NCBI GenBank assembly: GCA_029881175.1
Contig: JAOUNC010000093.1
Location: 1-8,832, forward strand
Direction of reading: 5' to 3'
Source of the DNA: Nitrospirota bacterium
GTDB taxonomy: Bacteria; Nitrospirota; Nitrospiria; Nitrospirales; UBA8639
Length of the DNA stretch: 8,832 nucleotides
Position numbers and translations under genes: made by a program. How positions within the stretch are numbered: position 1 is the stretch's first letter; each line of letters opens with the position of its first letter. Below, one piece after another: positions 1 through 6,232 of the stretch. The notes under the pieces are model-generated. The model saw only the letters and a list, made by a program, of their open reading frames with translations, ran no database searches and was not told where the DNA came from.

Positions 1-841
1 AGAGGATCTGGTTGATATCCAGCGGTTGACCCTCCAGCCACACCGAAAATCCCGGCGCCCCCAGCAGATTATTAAAGCGCATCGCCAGGGCAAATCGCTC
101 TTTGGAGGGGAACACGGATTCGAGATCCATCACCCCCAGTTTGGTAAATGGAGGAGATTGAATCTGTTGAATCAGTTGGGCTAACGAAAGATCCTGTCCC
201 TGTTTCCAGGCCGATCCCAAAATATTAGAGAGCAGAATATGTTCCTGACTTTGCAGCGGGTCGGCATCAATGCCGACAAGGCTCAATAAACTGGTGGTTG
301 TCGTATTGACCCGTTCGCCGAGCAACTCCGGATCGTCGACGACAGTCGCGGGTGGGGCGGCAAACGATTGCAAAATTGAAATCGGGAGGCCCGCGGTACT
401 ACCGGGGGTGTATACCAGACATTCAGCGGCGTCTTTGAGCCGTCCGATGCGGGCTCCATCCTGGCCCCAGGACTCCAGGCCGGCTTTCCATTTTGCCGCT
501 TCCTTGTCGGCAAAGGCTTCAGGAGTCAGTCCTTTTTTAGTTGCGTCTTCGGTATTGACCCAAGGGAGGAAGTCACTGCCCCGCAATTCCGGAAAGGTCA
601 GGAGGAGGTTCGCGATATCGCCCTTGGGGTCGATGACAATGGCGGGGATGTTATCGATCGCGGCCTCTTCCAGCAGGCCGATACACAAACCGGTTTTGCC
701 GCTTCCAGTCATGCCGACGCAAACCGCGTGGGTCACCAGATCTTTCGAGTCATAGAGGAGGTAGCCGGGTTTGGACGATTTGGCGGAGAGATCGTACGGC
801 CGCCCTAAATAAAAAACTCCTAATTTCTCAAAATCAGACAT
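1..841 (-). CDS. HerA/DUF87-type P-loop ATPase, 3' part outside window
   Basis: The 280 codons visible encode the N-terminal part of an ATPase. Residues 43-50 are a textbook Walker A loop (GMTGSGKT). Residues 70-75 (IDPKGD) match the segment that follows the first strand pair in HerA/VirB4-like hexameric ATPases. The Walker B region and C-terminus are off the left edge, so completeness cannot be judged. The start ATG (839-841 on the complement) has an AAGGGAG ribosome binding site nine bases upstream. Family members of this type are usually annotated only as ATP-binding proteins; HerA relatives move along or process DNA, but no substrate can be read from this fragment. No partner such as NurA is visible. 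It is transcribed away from all the other genes. The ATPase call is firm; the exact subfamily is less so. Confidence 0.8.
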   Translation of the reverse strand, partial: MSDFEKLGVFYLGRPYDLSAKSSKPGYLLYDSKDLVTHAVCVGMTGSGKTGLCIGLLEEAAIDNIPAIVIDPKGDIANLLLTFPELRGSDFLPWVNTEDATKKGLTPEAFADKEAAKWKAGLESWGQDGARIGRLKDAAECLVYTPGSTAGLPISILQSFAAPPATVVDDPELLGERVNTTTTSLLSLVGIDADPLQSQEHILLSNILGSAWKQGQDLSLAQLIQQIQSPPFTKLGVMDLESVFPSKERFALAMRFNNLLGAPGFSVWLEGQPLDINQIL

Positions 842-850
842 TTTCAACTA

Positions 851-857
851 CTCCCTT
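851..857 (-). promoter_or_regulatory. ribosome binding site of the HerA-like gene
   Basis: On the complement this reads AAGGGAG, nine bases before the ATG at 841. It supports that start over downstream alternatives. Confidence 0.6.
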
Positions 858-882
858 CATGAACTCGCAAATGGAAGTTCCC

Positions 883-918
883 CAATTAAAAAGGGGTGAG
901 GGGGGATTTTGATGTTCT
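883..918. repeat. G-rich dispersed repeat of the CCCCTTTTT / CCCCCCTCACC type
   Basis: On the complement this reads as a C-rich stretch (AATCCCCCCTCACCCC, then a T-run, then AATTGGGG). Similar C-rich intergenic repeats are scattered through many environmental bacterial genomes. It lies just upstream of the divergent ATPase gene. Only four outer base pairs (CCCC/GGGG) form, so it is not a convincing terminator by itself. The repeat label rests on remembered similarity; only this copy and a differently organised G-rich element at 6147-6196 are in the window. Confidence 0.4.
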
Positions 919-1152
919 TCTACAGGATAAAGATACCAAATACGTCAGGATGGTCGCATCAAGAAAACTTTAGGAGCCAATGCCGGCCAGCTTGCTCCCA
1001 AAAAAGTCGGCGCGAAGCAGGGCAAGCATAACTTGACTTCGTTCATGGATTGACGAAGAATCCACGTGGTCTATCCGTGAGTGTTCGAAAGGGTAATCGT
1101 AGGGCCTGATAGTCGATGCACATTTGAACGCCATTTTCACTCAATCTTTGGT

Positions 1153-1157
1153 AAGGA
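1153..1157 (+). promoter_or_regulatory. ribosome binding site selecting the ODP start
   Basis: AAGGA lies seven bases before ATG 1165. This favours 1165 over the in-frame GTG at 1081, whose extra 28 residues show no family resemblance. Confidence 0.6.
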
Positions 1158-1164
1158 AAGCGCA

Positions 1165-1893
1165 ATGACCGTGACAAACAGGCAGTCCGGTACAAATGTG
1201 CATGAGATTGCTGATGGGATCTATCGCATTAACACGCCGGTGGTGATTGAAGGTGCCGGCGGGTTCTCGTTCAACCAATACCTTATTGTGGATGATGAGC
1301 CTTTACTTTTTCACACCGGTCCGCGAAAGATGTTTCCATTGGTGCGTGAAGCCGTTGCCAGCCTGTTGCCAGTTGAGAAGCTTCGATATATTTCGTTTTC
1401 TCATGTGGAAGCTGATGAGTGTGGTTCGCTTAACGAATGGCTTGCAGCTGCGCCGCAGTCTGTCCCTCTGTGCGGGACTGTTGCGGCTCTGGTCTCAATC
1501 GGTGATCTGGCTGATCGGGCACCTCGGGCGTTAGCCGATGGAGAACGGCTTTCTCTAGGGAAACATTCCATGCGCTGGTTCGATACGCCCCATCTGCCGC
1601 ATGCGTGGGAATGTGGTTTTCTGACAGAGGAGCGAACCTCGATATTGCTCTGTGGCGATCTGTTCACGCAGGGAGGCGATAATCTTCCGCCCATCACGGA
1701 GTCGGACATTCTTGGCCCCAGCGAGGCGTTTCGCCACCAAATGGATTACTTCTCACACACCAAGAATGCACGGGTGTTACTTGAGAAGCTCGCCTCGACC
1801 AATCCGACCACATTGGCATGCATGCATGGCAGCGCCTGGCGTGGCGATGGAGCGCAGTTGCTGCGCGCTCTTGCTGATGCGCTATCGGTGTGA
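1165..1893 (+). CDS. stand-alone flavodiiron-type MBL-fold protein (ODP family)
   Basis: A 242-residue protein with a metallo-beta-lactamase fold of the flavodiiron branch. The usual hydrolase signature HxHxDH is replaced by H80-x-E82-x-D84, followed by H146, D165 and H221. The H146-x18-D165 spacing is exactly that of flavodiiron proteins, and the other gaps are close, so all six diiron ligands appear present. Flavodiiron enzymes reduce O2 or NO and carry a C-terminal flavodoxin domain. This protein ends right after the MBL domain, so it would need an external electron donor or could be an oxygen or NO sensor, as proposed for other single-domain ODP proteins. No rubredoxin, flavodoxin or chemotaxis gene is beside it. 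No signal peptide is seen, so it is probably cytoplasmic. Fold and metal site are well supported; the physiological role is open. Confidence 0.82.
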   Translation: MTVTNRQSGTNVHEIADGIYRINTPVVIEGAGGFSFNQYLIVDDEPLLFHTGPRKMFPLVREAVASLLPVEKLRYISFSHVEADECGSLNEWLAAAPQSVPLCGTVAALVSIGDLADRAPRALADGERLSLGKHSMRWFDTPHLPHAWECGFLTEERTSILLCGDLFTQGGDNLPPITESDILGPSEAFRHQMDYFSHTKNARVLLEKLASTNPTTLACMHGSAWRGDGAQLLRALADALSV

Positions 1894-1970
1894 TTGATCC
1901 CTCACTGAGCAGGACATGTCAGGCCACTTATGGTCTGGAGCCCAGCCAAACTGGTGGAAAGCTAAAAAGG

Positions 1971-2000
1971 GGGGTCTTATATGGAATGGTATAAAACCCC
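1971..2000. terminator. strong hairpin after the ODP gene, terminator-like for the minus strand
   Basis: The arms GGGGTCTTATA (1971-1981) and TATAAAACCCC (1990-2000) pair over 11 positions with one C-A mismatch, around an eight-base loop. On the plus strand the stem is not followed by a T-run. On the minus strand it is followed by CC and TTTTT. It may shield the restriction-modification pair and the ODP gene from each other, but no minus-strand gene ends here, so its role is uncertain. Confidence 0.4.
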
Positions 2001-2081
2001 GTAGGGATGAGATGGAGAGAAGAACACGCTGGGAATTAAGGCCTAATTCTGCCAGAATAGAGCCGGGGTCTTAACCCTAAA

Positions 2082-2108
2082 TTGCGAGCCAATCTACATT
2101 TATATAGT
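2082..2108 (+). promoter_or_regulatory. possible promoter of the restriction-modification pair
   Basis: TTGCGA (2082-2087) and TATAGT (2103-2108) resemble -35 and -10 boxes, but the spacer is only 15 bases, shorter than ideal. The position, about 47 bases before the endonuclease start in an AT-rich stretch, is sensible. Confidence 0.25.
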
Positions 2109-2154
2109 TCCAGATAATAACTAGTTGCGACCAAGACAGATACAAGAGAAAAAA

Positions 2155-3036
2155 ATGATGGAACCGACACAACCACTTGCTGAAGTATTTGGCCATATTC
2201 TGACCGACGCCACAGCAAAAGCGAACCGCTACCGATCCAGTCGCCTCTGTCCCTTCAACAACAAGATTCCAAACTGCACAAAGGACAAGGCAAAGAATCC
2301 TCTCGGCGTATGCAGCGTATTACATAAAGGCTCTCCAGCCATAACGTGCCCGATTCGATTTCGTGAAGATTGGCTTATCACCGATGATGCCGCATCCTTC
2401 TTCTTTGACAAGGGTGTTGCTTGGAGTTCTTTGACAGAAGTGAGGCTAAATGACTCAAATGGCAAATCGGCTGGAAATATTGACATTGTACTGGTCGCTT
2501 ATGATGCAGAAGGTAAGGTGTTTGACTTTGGCGCCCTTGAGATTCAAGCGGTATACATCTCTGGTAATGTTCGTGATCCCTTTGAGCACTATATGAAAAA
2601 TCCAAAGGCGAACGCACAAATGGATTGGTCAACTCAGCCGAACTATCCACGACCGGACTACCTATCATCTTCCCGAAAACGGCTGGCACCGCAACTTCTT
2701 TTCAAAGGCGGAATTATTCACTCATGGCAGAAGAAATCAGCGGTTGCGTTAAACAAGAGCTTCTTTGAAACTCTCCCCCGACTGACAAAAGTTAGTAAGT
2801 CAGATGCTGATATGGCCTGGCTCATCTATGATCTTGAGATGACCGAGGAAGGAGGACAGAATAGATATAAGCTTACAAAGATTGATGAAGTGTTTACGGA
2901 GTATAAGCCGGCATTGCTTTCAATAACCACTCCTGCGCCGGGAAAGATTGATGAATTCATGAAACTGCTCCAAGCGAAACTTGATGAACAACTCGAAACA
3001 GCTCCGACAAACAAGACCATTGAGAACCCCTTCTGA
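2155..3036 (+). CDS. NotI-family Type II restriction endonuclease
   Basis: A 293-residue protein of the NotI restriction endonuclease family. Near the N-terminus it has the family's cysteine pattern, C32-x8-C41-x11-C53-x11-C65, with the LCPFNN and GVCSV contexts. These are the only four cysteines in the protein, and in NotI such cysteines hold a structural iron. The PD-(D/E)xK-type active site is visible as D110 (in NIDIVLV) and the ExQ pair E129/Q131 (in GALEIQ), the variant ending used by NotI. NotI itself is about 380 residues, so this is a shorter member. The start is placed at ATG 2155; ATG 2158 and TTG 2125 are also in frame, and the ribosome binding site (AAGAGA) is weak. It is followed by its methyltransferase after one base. 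Sampled lines are about 43-45% GC against 57% in pncB, which suggests transfer. Its recognition site is unlikely to be the adenine-free NotI site if the partner methylates adenine. Confidence 0.85.
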   Translation: MMEPTQPLAEVFGHILTDATAKANRYRSSRLCPFNNKIPNCTKDKAKNPLGVCSVLHKGSPAITCPIRFREDWLITDDAASFFFDKGVAWSSLTEVRLNDSNGKSAGNIDIVLVAYDAEGKVFDFGALEIQAVYISGNVRDPFEHYMKNPKANAQMDWSTQPNYPRPDYLSSSRKRLAPQLLFKGGIIHSWQKKSAVALNKSFFETLPRLTKVSKSDADMAWLIYDLEMTEEGGQNRYKLTKIDEVFTEYKPALLSITTPAPGKIDEFMKLLQAKLDEQLETAPTNKTIENPF

Positions 3037-3037
3037 A

Positions 3038-4048
3038 ATGATAAACAGCCAACAATCACTCTTCCCAGAATTTACAGAGGACGTAGGGCCCCCAAAGCCG
3101 GTCAATGTCTCATCCGTACCGAAGAGAAGCCCCTTTCGATATCCTGGAGGAAAGACATGGTTCGTTCCAACATTTAGGAACTGGATTGCGAATCGATACC
3201 CTAAGCCCGATATCATGGTTGAGCCCTTTGCTGGCGGTGGAATCATTAGCCTGACTGCACTATTTGAAAACCTTGTTACAAGTGCTGTCATGGTTGAACT
3301 TGATGACGACATAGGCGCAGTGTGGCAATCGGTGGTCGGCGGACAAACAAAATGGCTTGCAAGGCGAATACTTGAATTCGATCTAACGAAGGATTCCGTA
3401 ATCAAGGAACTTTCTAGAAAGGATGTTGACGTCAAAGAAAAGGCGTTCCAGACCATTTTGAAAAATCGCACATTTCACGGCGGCATTCTTGCCGAGGGAT
3501 CCGGCTTCTTGAAACATGGTGAGAATGGTAAGGGTATTCGCTCCCGCTGGTATCCTGCCACACTTGCCAGAAGATTTTCTGATCTCAGCATGATTGCGGA
3601 TCGTATTTGTTTCCGGCAAGAAGATGGATTGGATGTCATTCGTGAGTATTCTCATCTTAAAAATGCTGTTTTCTTTATTGACCCGCCGTACACGGCCGGA
3701 GGCAAAAAGGCGGGCAATCGGCTTTACCGTCATTTCAGTCTCGACCACGATCGCCTCTTCGCTCTCTGTGAGGGCATAAAAGGCGATTTCCTGATGACCT
3801 ACGATAATGCTGACGAGGTTAAGATTATGGCTCGCCGGCATGGTTTCCAGATGAGGTTGATCCCCATGAACAATACTCACCATGCGACAATGGAAGAACT
3901 TGTGGTTGGCAATGATTTGTCGTGGATGGATCGGTATCCAGCAGTTCATGAACCTAAGGTTGAATACACGACCAAGAGCAAGAAGCGGAAAGTCCCAACG
4001 AGCGGCTCCACACTTATTGCGAATCCGCGGCGTCCTCGCATACGGTGA
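3038..4048 (+). CDS. D12-class (alpha) DNA methyltransferase, probably adenine-N6
   Basis: A 336-residue cytoplasmic methyltransferase that should protect host DNA from the adjacent endonuclease. Motifs come in the alpha-class order of Dam-like enzymes. Motif X is FRYPGGKTW (33-41), the S-adenosylmethionine loop motif I is VEPFAGGG (61-68), and catalytic motif IV is DPPY (215-218), after FFI and followed by a glycine-rich loop. The target-recognition part lies between motifs I and IV. D12 enzymes are mostly N6-adenine methyltransferases; DPPY is also compatible with N4-cytosine, but none of the motifs fits a C5-cytosine enzyme (no PCQ or ENV). The C-terminus is a basic tail. ATG 3038 comes one base after the nuclease stop, implying translational coupling. 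Upstream in-frame ATG 2984 would overlap the nuclease and has no better ribosome binding site. Confidence 0.88.
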   Translation: MINSQQSLFPEFTEDVGPPKPVNVSSVPKRSPFRYPGGKTWFVPTFRNWIANRYPKPDIMVEPFAGGGIISLTALFENLVTSAVMVELDDDIGAVWQSVVGGQTKWLARRILEFDLTKDSVIKELSRKDVDVKEKAFQTILKNRTFHGGILAEGSGFLKHGENGKGIRSRWYPATLARRFSDLSMIADRICFRQEDGLDVIREYSHLKNAVFFIDPPYTAGGKKAGNRLYRHFSLDHDRLFALCEGIKGDFLMTYDNADEVKIMARRHGFQMRLIPMNNTHHATMEELVVGNDLSWMDRYPAVHEPKVEYTTKSKKRKVPTSGSTLIANPRRPRIR

Positions 4049-4121
4049 GTCGTGAGGTTGGACGGTGAGAATCAGGGCTACCGAAGCGTGGAAGTCGGGG
4101 CAGGACAGGATATGCATACTC

Positions 4122-6149
4122 ATGGCTCAGCTAACCATCAATGGCATCGCGATCGAATGTGTTCGGGGGAATATAGCAAGTCAACCCGACATGGAGGCCA
4201 TCGTCAACGCGGCCAATGCCGGGTTGCGCAGTGGGGGCGGGGTTGCCGGGGCTATTCACGGTGCTGCGGGGCCTGGTTTGGAAGAAGAAGGGCGGGCGCT
4301 GGCCCCTATCGGTCCCGGTCAAGCCGCCATCACTGGCGGGCACAGACTTCCCAATCGATATGTTATTCACTGCCTCGGGCCGGTCTATGGACAAGACGAA
4401 CCGGCTGAAGAGCTTCTTGCCAACTGCTACGCAAATGCCCTCCGCTTGGCCGAACAGCGTGGCATTCATTCGATGGCTTTTCCGGCTATCTCTACCGGCA
4501 TCTTCGGCTATCCAATTACAGAAGCGGCGCGAGTTGCCATGAAGACGGTCTTGGAAGAAGTGCCACAGTTGTCCTCGGTCGCACGGATTCGCTTCGTGTT
4601 GTTCGACGAGGAGAGTCAACAGCTTTTTGAACGTCTCCTCGATGAGTTGACCAAACACATGTCCCCCTCGCCTCAAGATACTCCTGCCGGTCACCACACT
4701 CGAGGTGCGGCCATGGCCTCTGGCCTCGGATACGGGCATCTTTCCACCTTCCGCCAGAGAACGGATGATCTGAAAACGTCGTCCGGCCAGGGTTTTGGGA
4801 ACAACGGGCTTGCGCTCTTTACCGACCTGTATGAGCTCACAATGTTGCAGGCCTATTTTGAGGAAGGCATGACGGAGCAGGCGGTCTTCACGCTTTTCGT
4901 TCGTCGTCTGCCGCCACGGAGGAACTTTCTGTTGGCTTGCGGGGTCGATTCCGTGCTGGAATTTTTGGAAACCGTTCGCTTCTGCGAGGAAGACCTCACC
5001 TATTTGCACTCGTTGGGATTGTTTTCCGACCGCTTCCTCGGGTGGCTTCGCGACTTCCGGTTTACCGGAGAGGTTCATGGGGTTCCCGAAGGCACTCCTG
5101 TGTTTTCGAATGAACCCCTTCTCGAAGTCGTGGCGCCCATGCCTGAGGCCCAACTCATCGAAACGTTTGTCATGAATCAGGTGCATGTCCAGACGGTCCA
5201 GGCCTCCAAGGCTCAGCGTGTGGTGACTGCTGCGAAGGGACGGCCGGTGGTCGACTTCGGTGCCCGTCGCATGCATGGGATTGATGCGGCTCTCAAATCT
5301 GCTCGGGCATTTTGGATCGGCGGTGTGGCTTCGACCTCCAATGTGTTGGCTGGAAAACTCTATGGGGTGCCGGTGGCCGGAACGATGGCGCACAGTTACA
5401 TCCAGGCTCACGAGAATGAAATGGCGGCCTTCCGGGCGTTTGCGAAGGTGTTCCCTGAAACGGTCCTCCTGGTGGATACCTACGATACGCTGGATGGTGT
5501 TCGAAAGGTAATCGACTTGGCGAAAGCTCTGGGTAAAGACTTTAAGGTCAAAGCCGTGCGCCTGGATTCCGGGGATTTGCTGACTTTATCGAAAGAGGCG
5601 CGCCGGTTGCTTGACGAAGCCGGGCTCCAAAAAGTGGAAATCTTTGCCAGTGGCGGACTGAATGAAGATGTCATCACGACCTTGTTGGCCTCCAATGCGC
5701 CGATCGATGGCTTTGGCGTGGGCACCAGTATGGGGGTATCGAGCGATGCGCCGGATCTGGATATCGCGTACAAACTTTCCGAATATGCTGGAAAGGGCCG
5801 CCTCAAATTATCGACAGGCAAGCCGATCCTTCCCGGTCGCAAGCAGGTCTTTCGTATCGAAGAAAATGGAAAGGATGTGCGTGATGTCATCGCTTGCGCC
5901 GACGAATATCCGGTTGGGCGACCCCTCCTCGTGCCGATGATGCGTGAGGGCAAACGTCTCCCTGTGGGAACGGTGGACCTCAACACGGCTCGCCAATATG
6001 CGCAGGAACAAATGGCCCGTTTGCCTGAACGGGTGAGGGCGATTGCCCCTGCCGATCCGCCGTATCCCGTTGAAATAAGCCAAAAACTGGCCGACCTTCA
6101 ACAGCACATCATCAAAGATCTGACTGACCACCCCGACAGCTCCGGATAA
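4122..6149 (+). CDS. pncB: macro domain fused to nicotinate phosphoribosyltransferase
   Basis: One uninterrupted frame of 675 residues joins two enzymes. Residues 1 to about 180 are a macro domain: GNI (16-18), VNAAN (28-32), GGGVAGAIHGAAG (38-50) and AFPAISTGIFGYP (119-131), which bind ADP-ribose. The aspartate that MacroD/YmdB enzymes have in GGGVDG is alanine here (A42). A linker rich in Gly, Ser, Thr and Pro covers about 180-228. The rest is nicotinate phosphoribosyltransferase, which makes nicotinate mononucleotide from nicotinate and PRPP with ATP in NAD salvage. It starts with LFTDLYELTM, carries the conserved histidine H424 in GTMAHS, RLDSGDL (480-486) and the phosphate-binding FGVGTSMG (531-538), and is full length. 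The start at ATG 4122 fits the beginning of the macro fold; an upstream in-frame GTG at 4065 adds only unrelated residues. An internal start at 4713 could give separate PncB. Nicotinamidase follows downstream. Confidence 0.88.
   Translation: MAQLTINGIAIECVRGNIASQPDMEAIVNAANAGLRSGGGVAGAIHGAAGPGLEEEGRALAPIGPGQAAITGGHRLPNRYVIHCLGPVYGQDEPAEELLANCYANALRLAEQRGIHSMAFPAISTGIFGYPITEAARVAMKTVLEEVPQLSSVARIRFVLFDEESQQLFERLLDELTKHMSPSPQDTPAGHHTRGAAMASGLGYGHLSTFRQRTDDLKTSSGQGFGNNGLALFTDLYELTMLQAYFEEGMTEQAVFTLFVRRLPPRRNFLLACGVDSVLEFLETVRFCEEDLTYLHSLGLFSDRFLGWLRDFRFTGEVHGVPEGTPVFSNEPLLEVVAPMPEAQLIETFVMNQVHVQTVQASKAQRVVTAAKGRPVVDFGARRMHGIDAALKSARAFWIGGVASTSNVLAGKLYGVPVAGTMAHSYIQAHENEMAAFRAFAKVFPETVLLVDTYDTLDGVRKVIDLAKALGKDFKVKAVRLDSGDLLTLSKEARRLLDEAGLQKVEIFASGGLNEDVITTLLASNAPIDGFGVGTSMGVSSDAPDLDIAYKLSEYAGKGRLKLSTGKPILPGRKQVFRIEENGKDVRDVIACADEYPVGRPLLVPMMREGKRLPVGTVDLNTARQYAQEQMARLPERVRAIAPADPPYPVEISQKLADLQQHIIKDLTDHPDSSG
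4702..4715 (+). promoter_or_regulatory. possible internal ribosome binding site and start for PncB alone
   Basis: GAGGTG (4702-4707) lies five bases before an in-frame ATG (4713-4715) inside the linker between the macro and PncB domains. Translation from here would give a 478-residue PncB of normal family length. Confidence 0.35.
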
Positions 6150-6196
6150 AAAAATCCCTCTCCATCACAGGGAGAGGGCAGGGTGAGGGTGAAGGG
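6147..6196. repeat. dispersed GGAGAGGG hairpin repeat between pncB and pncA
   Basis: CCCTCTCC (6156-6163) and GGAGAGGG (6171-6178) form a perfect eight-base stem with a seven-base loop. A G-rich tail (GGGTGAGGGTGAAGGG) follows. On the plus strand no T-run follows the stem, so pncA can still be reached by read-through. On the minus strand the stem is followed by a run of seven T residues, as in a Rho-independent terminator. Repeats with this wording are scattered between genes in many bacterial genomes. It begins within the stop codon of pncB. Confidence 0.55.
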
Positions 6197-6221
6197 CCAT
6201 TGAATAGGGGTATCCCACAGC

Positions 6222-6226
6222 AGGAA
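6222..6226 (+). promoter_or_regulatory. ribosome binding site selecting the pncA start
   Basis: AGGAA lies six bases before ATG 6233 and supports that start over the in-frame TTG at 6200, whose extra 11 residues are not family-like. Confidence 0.65.
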
Positions 6227-6232
6227 CGGATA

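Larger units (their letters stand above)
842..1164. other. intergenic region between the divergent ATPase and ODP genes
   Basis: Besides the C-rich repeat near 883-918, this stretch holds an open frame of 40 codons between the stop at 928-930 and TGA at 1051-1053. It is rich in lysine, glycine and alanine and has no clear start, so it may be the tail of a lost gene. A possible promoter for the downstream gene is TTGACT (1033-1038), 17 bases, then AAGAAT (1056-1061), which is only a moderate match. A small hairpin, TGGATT/AATCCA with a seven-base loop, sits at 1046-1064 over the same place. Confidence 0.4.
1894..2154. other. intergenic leader region before the restriction-modification pair
   Basis: This region has no gene. 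It contains the hairpin at 1971-2000, a tiny hairpin ATTCT-GCC-AGAAT at 2046-2058, and the AT-rich stretch that probably contains the promoter of the restriction-modification pair. The composition turns AT-rich from about 2070 onward. Confidence 0.45.

Noticed and set aside
270..755. Plus-strand frame of 161 codons in the left part
   Set aside because: It is the antisense of the HerA-like ATPase, whose Walker A and IDPKGD motifs prove the minus-strand reading.
3383..4123. Minus-strand frame of 246 codons opposite the methyltransferase
   Set aside because: The methyltransferase motifs on the plus strand cover the same bases, and this frame has no recognisable domain or ribosome binding site.
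4131..5411. Long minus-strand open frame of 426 codons opposite macro-pncB
   Set aside because: It is antisense to a gene with clear motifs throughout, and its translation is rich in His, Arg and Ser with no family resemblance. It is a shadow of the codon bias on the other strand.
6147..6180. Rho-independent terminator for macro-pncB
   Set aside because: The stem is good, but on the plus strand the T-run is missing and a G-rich tract follows. It fits a dispersed repeat or a minus-strand terminator better.
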